From Chrysaora quinquecirrha (lineage: Eukaryota > Cnidaria > Scyphozoa > Semaeostomeae > Pelagiidae): DNA of 64,000 nt. Under the pieces are notes generated by a model, which searched no databases, had not been told where the DNA came from, and saw nothing but the letters and a program-made list of their open reading frames with translations. Both the position numbers and the translations under genes were made by a program. The DNA lies in the NCBI GenBank assembly GCA_014526335.1, contig JACTAT010000013.1:6018182-6082181 (forward strand), in the 5' to 3' direction. Below are positions 55,568 to 64,000 of the stretch, in pieces; position 1 is the stretch's first letter, and each line of letters begins with the position of its first letter.

Positions 55568-56639
55568 ACATTACCCGGGGTGGCTATGTTTGCTGATATC
55601 CTCAAAATGGTGGGGCAATTACGTATTAAGACAAGACAAGACAAGAAAAGACAAGAAAGAGAAGTCTTTTCCATATCAGATATGATAGTGCAGTCCACTT
55701 CATCGACGAAAACTCAATGATTCAATTACATTCTGTATATGGTAAAACATTTTCAACCCAGTTACTTCCTATTATGTTTGACTTCCATATGAGTCACAAG
55801 ATTTAATGCAAATATACTTTTCTGTTATTCAAGAGTTCTTTTTGACGGTCATCTTCTTTGCTAAAGGCTCAAAGAATCGAAAACTCCATGTTAAACAGTT
55901 TAATTGCTGATTTGCCTAACATCGCAAATACAGGCTTAAACTTTGCTTACTTGTCTCAAATCGTAAGCTGGATTTAGATATTTCGTTTGATGATTGTACA
56001 ATTGATGTTTATTTTTAATGATTCCAAAACAAACTGGAAATTAAGCAAGGAAAAACTTTGATAAAATGTGATGATTGATCAAGGGACCATCCGATGCGGC
56101 GGCATTAACAAAAAGCTTACTCTCATATGGTACCAAGGACTACTTTAATGTTTGGGTTGTATAAACTGGGTGCATGCTTATTAATTTTTGGATTTTTCCG
56201 TCTCTCCCCCAGAGTTTATATGGACCACCTCCAGAACTTATCAGGACCACCCTGTTCATTAATTTTCGAAGATTGGTGAATCATTTTGGTTTAACTTCTC
56301 ATTAAGTTTGGACGTAACGTTTATCTTCTTATTAAGTCCGGAAGGTAACCATTTCTTCCTGCCAAACTCAGATCATGGATAAGACGCTGGAGCATATTCA
56401 GGGTTGACAACTATCATTTCAAAGAGGAGGAAAACTTTGGAACTTTTCATATGTATTATGATATATGATATTCTTTACCAAAAGTCCCTAGTGACATTAT
56501 TGTGTACCCGAAACACTAATCTACTTAGATACAGAACAGAGGAGTGAATTGGTGGACAAATTTTTATGCTGGAAAACAGATTCCACCGTTCCATTCCATG
56601 AAGATCTTGGTTTTAGGAAAAATAGAATCAAGTGATAGC

Positions 56640-57970
56640 TAATATTCTTCTTGCGTGCTCTTTCCATTTCTATCTTCTTTCATATCTTCTCTTCCTTCTA
56701 CCATATCTTCCATCCATATAATCTGCTCTTTACAAATTCGCTCTCTCAACTCTTATCTTCTACTCTGTGAATTGTTATCTAACATTCTTCTTTTATATCT
56801 TCTGCTCTTTTTATTCATATCCTCTGCTTTTTTCTTTTACTTTGCTGTTTTTTCTTAACTTCTCTAATTTTCTATCTGTATCGTCCATTCTTTCCGTTTA
56901 TATTTTCTGCTCTTTTTGCAAATCTTCTTGCCCTTTCCATTTATATCTTCCACTCGTTGATTTATATCTTTCACTCTTTGAATTATATCTTCTGCTCTTT
57001 TTCATATCTTCTTGCCCTTTCCATTCATATCCTTCACTCTTTGCATTGATATCTTCCACTCGTTGATTTATATCTTTCACTCTTTTCATTCATATCTTCC
57101 ACTCGTTGCTTTATATCTTTCACTCTTTTCTATCATATCTGCTGCTCTTTTTTCATATCTTCTTGCCCTTTCCATTCATTCATATCGTTCATTTCTTCAC
57201 TCTTTTCATTCATATCTTCCACTCGTTGATTTGTATCTTTCACTCTTTTCATTCATATCTTCCACTCGTTGCTTTATATCTTTCACTCTTTTCTATCATA
57301 TCTGCTGCTCTTTTTTCATATTTTCTTGCCTTCTCCACTCATATCTTTCATATCTTCCACTCGTTGATTTATATCTTCCACTCTTTCAATTATATCTGCT
57401 GCTTTTTTTTCATATTTTCCTGCCCTTTCCATTCATATCTTTCATTCTTTTTTTTTTCATTCATATCTTTCATTCTTTTCATTCATATCTTCCACTCGTT
57501 GATTTATATCTTTCAATCTTCATTCATATCTTCCACTCGCTGCTTTATATCTTTCACTCTTTTCTATCATATCTGCTGCTTTTTTTCATATTTTCTTGCC
57601 TTCTCCATTCATTCATTCATATCTTCCACTTGTTGATTTATATCTTCCACTCTTTCAATTATATCTGCTGCTTTTTTTCATATTTTCTTGCCCTTTCCAT
57701 TCATATCTTTCATTCTTTTCATTCATATCTTTCATTCTTTTCATTCATATCTTTCATTCTTTTCATGCATATCGTCCACTCGTTGATTTATCTTTCACTC
57801 TTTTCATTCATATCTGCTGCTCTTTTTTCATATCTTCTTGCCCTTTCCATTCATTCATATCGTTCATTTCTTCATTCTTTTCATTCATATCTTCCACTCG
57901 TTGATTTATATCTTCCACTTTTTTCATTCATATCTTCTTGCCCTTTCCATTCATATCTTTCATTATTTAG
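56640..57970 (+). repeat. 1.3 kb minisatellite, TCATATCTTCCACTCGTTGAT units
   Basis: Higher-order mixture of short phrases: TTCATATCTTCCACTCGTTG, ATTTATATCTTTCACTCTTTT, ATCATATCTGCTGCTCTTTT and CATATCTTCTTGCCCTTTCC. Frames of 320, 176 and 102 codons on the + strand are rich in Phe/Ser/His/Leu/Tyr and arise because the units rarely contain stops. I do not call them genes. Confidence 0.9.
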
Positions 57971-57974
57971 ATAA

Positions 57975-59780
57975 CCGTTTGGAAAGTTCTGGCACTTAAC
58001 AATTCTGGGGATTGATATCTTCATTCTGTATTCTGTGTCTCAGAAATATAATAAAGTTATAGAATCTAACAGTGAGAATTCTAAAGCTTGTTTTTCTCAG
58101 GTTGTCTAGAAACTATCACGTGCAGACACCCTCTTAAGGTAGAGATGCCACCACGCAAATGTAATAAGTGTCTTCCTGGCGTCTTCATTGCGCGGCTAGT
58201 CCTCCTCTCGTTAACCAGGTAGGAGGTGTTTTCCTGAGACAAGTTTATCTATCACGCGATGAAGTCAGGGAGGTTTTTGGATGGTTAGGCCTAGCTACTG
58301 AGGTGGACAACGCTATTATTCAGTTATTCAGAATGCCCCTTTGCAGCGCATGTCAGCCAAGACCTTTGATGGTGATTTACGTGATCTACGGTGGCCGGTA
58401 GATTGTGGTGATTTCTTGAGACTTAATCTGTTTCGAGGTAGCAATATCGACCATTATTGAGACCCATGCATTTCTGATCGTTGTTTCTGATTTTGTACCT
58501 TTATGAAATGCTGTTAAAAAGACTTAGATAAGCGAAAGGTAGGATTTTAATTTTCTTTTTCTTGAGCTTTTCATGAATCAATTCCTTGCAATATTGCTTG
58601 CAACAATTGCTTAAAACCTTAACACTTAAGCTATTCCCTGTTAATATTCCATGCAATTTGATAAGCTCTATTGCTGGATTCGTAGGGTTTTTATTGGAGT
58701 TACACAAGGCTCATTCTTGGTGCCAATCATATTTATTTTTAAAGCCGTGACTGTTTATACAGCAAGCATGCAAAATTGTAATTCATTTATTATATTCCAT
58801 GTTATTACAACGCTGTATTCAATGATGTGTTGGATTTGTGGAGAAGACCTACAGTAATATGTAGAGCGGATCTGGTACTTTTGATGTTTGCAAACAAGAC
58901 AGAACTGTGCAAATGTTTTCTTTCGTAAGTTTTCTTGTTGAACCCGCAGTATTTGCTTTTTCCTCATGTTTTTGCAAATTTGCTCGTACCAGAATGAATA
59001 TCTAATTAAATCTGGAGCTTCGAAACCATTTCGAATTGACGACAGGTTAGTCGCCTCTCGGTTTCACCTTGTATCTTAAACTTTAGTCGTGTTTCGTAGA
59101 TTATGGTGCAAACTTAGTGTTTTGCAGAGTTTTCTATCAAAAATTAAATTTTTCAGATTTACTGAAACTCACTTTGGTAACACTCAATGTAACAATTTTG
59201 AGTCTCGAAAATTAGCAAATTTAATGTGTTGCAGTTTTTATACCCCGAGTTCTTCCTTTTCGGCCCAGTTTTTCCCAATCAACCCCACGCTCGAAATTTA
59301 TGCGTAATTTGATTGCCAAATGTCAAGTAGGATTTAGAATAAGATTAAAAGTACAGGGGGATATTCGAGGTCGGTTTTCTGAAATTCAATGTGTCACCTG
59401 TTCAGGTTTTCTTTCATTCGAGGCAGCTGAAAGTATAGAAGGTGTTTTTGAAGGTCTTTCTGCAAGTGGGTGCAATTTGTAAATTATCATTATGTTTCTG
59501 CAATCAGAAAAGATAACTCTATCCCTTTTACGCTTGTAAGCTTGCCCCTTTTAGGGTTCACACGTTTTTTTTATAAAAACAAAGTATATAAGAACATAAG
59601 GCTGCAGGGGCTAAAAAGTTAAGAACATTACAAGGCTTTGTGAAGCTAGAAGCAAATTAGAATTTACTTTCTTTAGTTGCGCTGTCCTGTTCTCAACTCT
59701 AGAAAACAGGTGAACTATCAATCATTGTGAATATATGTGATATTTTTACATGTGCGTCCCTTTTTGTAGCAATTACCACC
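57975..59780 (+). other. Unassigned sequence
   Basis: Holds a short ATG frame at 58146 (MPPRKCNKCLPG, 20 codons or so) overlapped by a 77-codon frame (58168-58401) that includes LRQVYLSRDEVREVFGWL. Neither shows splice sites or a family. 59560-59640 is a fragment of the TACACGTTTTTT MITE. Confidence 0.4.
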
Positions 59781-59782
59781 AC

Positions 59783-61093
59783 GGCATACCGTAAAACCAG
59801 ACCCTAGGACGTGAGACCCTGAGACCTTTAGGACCATTAAGTACTGACATCAAAAAGGACCGTTAACACCAGAGGGTATTCGCCTTCTAAGAACAATAGA
59901 AGATCGCAGTAGGCTGTCAGTCCGAGTTTTCTTAGTAGTGGTTCTTCCGCTATTTGGCTGCTTGCCTTCTCGTGCGTCTCTCAGTCAATACTTTTTATTA
60001 ATTAATCTTTGTTGTTTGAATATCTAACTGTCGGCCCAAATAAAACATTTCTTTTCAGTTTAATGCAATTTTAAGCATCGATAGATGCCTTAAAACTAGA
60101 TTCTGGGTTCTTGAGATATTATCAAGGTGTGCAGCTGTCGTAGCCGCTTTTCATTCAAGTCCACAAACTTACATATTGCATCGCGAGGCCAAACGAAGAA
60201 TCACCCAACAAAGTCTTGTTTTGGTCTGGTTTGCTTTTGAGAAAATCCTGATTTTGAAACAAAAAATCTTGAAACAGTTTTTCGAAACTTGCTTTGTTCT
60301 TTTCTGAAAATTTAATAAATCTTGTCCAGTTCTGCATTGCAGCATCGCACCTCTACTTTACGTCGACAATTCACGATACCTATGTTTCGTATAAATTATC
60401 TTACGCATTTTAAGAAATCGAACAGAGGGGCGATTCAGTCCTTGAAAATCTCGTACATCCTTGCTTGAAAGCTATCGTTTTCACGGAAATCTTTGGAAGT
60501 CCTGTTGTCTTAGTAAAAATCTTTTTGAAACGTGAAAATTTTCGACATGCGCTCTGGCTCTAATCATGCTGTAATAAATAGAAGTCAACAGCAAATCTCT
60601 TCTCTTAAAACTTATTTTGTTTTGGTCGCTATATAACATTGTTTTAGCCAAACAAGAAATCCCAAGAAATGTCTTCGCTGCAATAAAGGCAAATAAAGGG
60701 AAATTGATATAAATTGAGACCGAAACACCTGAAGGCAGACAGCCAAAAAGAGCGCTAAAATAACAGACATCTATCGAAACTTAAAAAATTGCATTAACCT
60801 GAAAATAAATGTTTTTGTTGGGCCATAGCTCTAAGACAGTGAGGTATTCAATCAAACAACAAAAAATCAATAATTGAAAATATTGACTACTGAGAGACGC
60901 AAGAGAGGGCAGGCAGCCAACTAGCGGAAGTACCACTACTAAGAAAACCCGGACTGACAGCCTACTGCGATCTTCTATTGTTCTTAGAAGGCGAATACCC
61001 TCTGGTGTTAACGGTCCTTTTTGATGTCAGTACTTAATGGTCCTAAAGGTCTCAGGGGTCTCACGTCCTAGGGTCTGGTTTTTACGGTATGCC
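59783..61093. mobile_element. 1.3 kb element with 210 bp terminal inverted repeats
   Basis: GGCATACCGTAAAACCAGAC at the left and GTCTGGTTTTTACGGTATGCC at the right. Arms 59783-59990 and 60881-61093 match along their length (GGACCGTTAACACCAGAGGG, CCTTCTAAGAACAATAGAAG, CTGACAGCCTACTGCGATC). The middle, about 890 bases, has no transposase. No clear target duplication is seen. Confidence 0.8.
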
Positions 61094-64000
61094 GAGCATC
61101 AAGTTGAAAAATTTTATTTTTCTGAAAATTTGACTTAAGTCCATTCCATTATTTTTTATTACGTTGGTATATAGGCCTAACAGATTTAGGACTAGGTGTG
61201 ATATCAGACAATTCCCCTGATATTGTCGACACCTTTGAGAGACCCGAAGAGAAAACAGTTGTCACACCTTTGTTTTTCTATTTTTTTAACTTGATAATAG
61301 CAGATAGCAAGTGCCACCCCCGGATTGCCCGTCTGTCAACACACCGCAATGTTAATTGTTTATTCAGATGTATTGTCCTATTGTTCGTCTCATCTTCGCA
61401 TTGCAAACATACTCGTCACAGCACCGAAATAGAAAGCCAACTGAACTGAGTATCGAGCAAAGTCTGGTCAAGTTTGCTGTGTTTTTGTTCTTATGTTTTT
61501 CGAATAGCTTTTGATGATATCTGTTCTTTTTCTCCTAAAATCGCCCATGGTTGGAAAGTGATATGAGCTCTGATGGATACATTCTTCAAGATTTGAAAAC
61601 ATGCCGAGGAAAAAGAAGCAAGGTTTGTGTTCAGTCCTTTGTTGATCAAGTTTCAAATATGCCTCGTGATTTCGTGCTTTTCAGACTGCATCCTGAATCA
61701 GGCCAAGCCTCGCGAGGCAAGAAAACTCGTGAAATCTTGTTTAAAACTGCTATTTTATTGTTTTCATTAAAATCTACCAGAATAAGTCTAATATTTTAGA
61801 ACTGAAAACGAAAAAATTGAGGTCGATTAGAGCGAAGCTGAAGCCATGATGAAAATTTTCGATGCCGCCCAAATTTTCAAAACCGATCATCATTTGTTTC
61901 AGGGTTTAAGCCTTGTTCAGAGTTTTAAACGTTTCTTTTGGATTTGAATTTACGTTTATCATTTTAAATTATCTTCCCCTCAAATTTGGCTTTACCTACT
62001 GAGTTGCTCTCGCTCACATAAGTACTGTTTTTGTCACCACGAAAACCGACATTTCTTCAATGACAGCTTGAACAGGTTTCGCATTCACAATGGTTTCACC
62101 AAATTCCGAACTTCGAAGTCAACAAAACTTCTTCGATCTTTTCGATCTTTCCTTGAAAATGGAATTTTTCTTTATCTACAACATTTTGTGTGTGGAAAAT
62201 TTCGAGTTTTGTTATCTTCCGCAGTTTCAGCTGAGGTTTGAAATCGTGTTGTCATTTATCGAGATTTTGCTGGAAGGAAGCCATTGTCGAAGGCAACTTT
62301 GAAACCCAACCCTTTGAAACCTGCCCAATGCTCAAAGTTCTCTGAAAAAGTTTCAGTGATCGTCAAGTACGAAATAATACCGCAGAAGTCATGCCTTAGC
62401 TGGTTTATTTATATAATGTATTCATCCTTCCCTTAGAAGTAAAAGTATGAAAATTTTCGTCCATTTTTCATCTGAACTTGCGGGATGATCTCGCTCGGGA
62501 AGCTTTACGGGAAGCCATTTGTTTCATCTTCAAGTTTTGAAAACCTCCCTTTTTGGAAATTATTGCTGATAAAAGTTTCAGATCAGTTGCCTAAATATGA
62601 AGCAACCTTCGTTTTTTGTTTTGATCAACAATTTTCGTGATTTATGTTAACAAAAAACGCTTTTTCGAAACTTGGTTTAGGATTATTCGGGAGCAAGAGC
62701 AAAGTTGTTGTTTGCTCGAGCGGCCATTTCTGAATTCAAAATTCGACTTCGAAAAATGTTGAATTAGCACAAGACTCAGACGATACGAGTTTAAAACAAA
62801 GTCCACATAACTCCATGCTATGTAATAGATCGTTTCGCTGTGAATTCGGAATACAATAATTTATTTGAAATCGAAATCTGGCGCTGCAGTTTTAGGGAAC
62901 AACGCGCCATGTTTTTCTATTCAAAAACCCAAAGTGGGCTGCCAAAATTCTCAAGGCTGTTGAAAATCAAGATATCTCGATTTGAAAGAGTGGCAAAGTT
63001 TGCTCTATTTTTTCCGATATGAGTAATTTGAAAATATTGCGATTTTTGGACCTATGGAAGTTTTCACCGCTCGATTTTAAATCTTGCGTGAAAGCTCTTT
63101 CGTTTCGTTAGATATTTTCAAAATAGGCACTCAAATCGAATTTTAAGAAACCTAGCATATTTTAAGTAGCGTTTCTCTATTAAGAAAGATCGACTGTAAA
63201 GGGTTTAAATAGGTTGGGTCAAATTTAATGTTTATTATTAAATTCGAGACTTGTATTTTATTGAAGGTTTTAAGAACGATATTTTAGAAGTCAAAAGATT
63301 CAACATGGCGAGCACGCGGTGAATCCAATCCATTAGTGTTGTGATCACTAATGCTCGTTGTCGTTAAATAAAGTTTTAAGCATGAAGGTTTTTAAAATTT
63401 TCACAAGCCTGCTTAAAAATTTGGACTTCATTCGACAATGAAGCCAAGAAAAAGTGTGTATTACTGTACGTGTTTTGAAAGGGTCCCTGTTATTTTCGCA
63501 AAATATTATTGCGGAATGGTACTGGTAGCCTTGTTTTGTGAGAGAATTTAATGGCTTAAATTCTAAATCTTGAATTTGGTGTGCATGATTCGATATGTTC
63601 TTTTCAACTAAAGTGTCGCAATAATGGCGCTTCTAAATCCGGTAATATTACTGTCAGAAGAATTGTTTGCCAGTGATATTCGGAAGCTTGATGGCCCTTC
63701 AGAGAGTTAACTGAAATTTTGTTATTCTTATTGTCCTTCGAACGTTTCATAACATTGTGGTTCATCAGACCGTGATTCCTTGCGATTTTATATTCGTGTG
63801 AACCTTGGCTGATATTGCTGACAGTTCTTAGGTTTTTGAGGTTTCAAATATGAGCTGGTAAAAATACCATACAATCCCTTTTACTGTATTACATAATTCG
63901 TATTCCCCTCAAAAATTATATTTGCAGTTTGATGCTATATTATCGTTTAATTGGTTGTTGTGGTGTTATTTTTGTCCGTTAATAGTTTATTTATGATAAA
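61094..64000 (+). other. Unassigned 3' flank
   Basis: AT-rich, with a few open frames of 60-83 codons (for example 61198-61449 and 61551-61799) that have no family and no convincing splice structure. I see no repeats with clear ends and no RNA gene. Confidence 0.5.

Noticed and set aside
57012..57974. A 320-codon membrane-like protein
   Set aside because: Arises from a stop-poor minisatellite; the same phrase is open in several frames and composition follows the repeat.
58146..58401. A zinc-finger-like start (MPPRKCNKC) of a new gene
   Set aside because: The frame closes after about 20 codons, and the overlapping 77-codon frame has no splice sites or family.

Overview
This is a window of animal nuclear DNA: AT-rich, intron-rich and crowded with transposon debris. 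Two conserved genes lie head to tail on the + strand. There is no bacterial, plasmid or phage signature. The mix of retroelement fragments (Penelope-like GIY-YIG, a non-LTR reverse transcriptase, tRNA-derived SINEs, many short inverted-repeat elements) and the introns of a few hundred bases to a few kb suggest an invertebrate. A cnidarian or other early-branching animal is my best guess, from memory of similar repeats, and is not proven here.

Layout. 1-8084: repeat-rich flank with two Penelope-like fragments in inverted orientation, at least five short inverted-repeat DNA elements, and one possible exon (311-391). 8085-31981: the 3' part (about 27 exons, about 1,500 codons) of a BAZ1B/WSTF-type chromatin remodelling subunit with DDT/WHIM regions, two PHD fingers and a C-terminal bromodomain; its N-terminal WAC domain was not found and is probably upstream. 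31982-33680: intergenic, mostly a degenerate TTAG array. 33681-52973: a complete vinculin gene in 20 exons, about 938 codons, with head repeats, proline-rich hinge and tail. 52974-64000: no gene recognised; it holds a 1.3 kb minisatellite, a 1.3 kb element with 210 bp inverted repeats, and unassigned sequence.

The two proteins work in different places: WSTF in nuclear ISWI-type remodelling complexes, vinculin at actin-linked adhesion sites. Nothing in the sequence links them functionally. All exon borders are read by eye from GT/AG (one GC/AG) signals, phase continuity and similarity to family members; no transcript data were available.

The points most worth a second look are in vinculin: a decayed tandem copy of part of one exon that still has splice sites and a symmetric phase, a one-base frameshift in the next exon that an internal splice acceptor would bypass, a GC-AG intron, and an unusual C-terminus. 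In the WSTF-like gene they are a second PHD finger, paired SUMO-interaction-like motifs, an in-frame read-through into a reverse transcriptase fragment, and a possible Penelope-derived splice acceptor. I see no evidence for a wholly new biological system.
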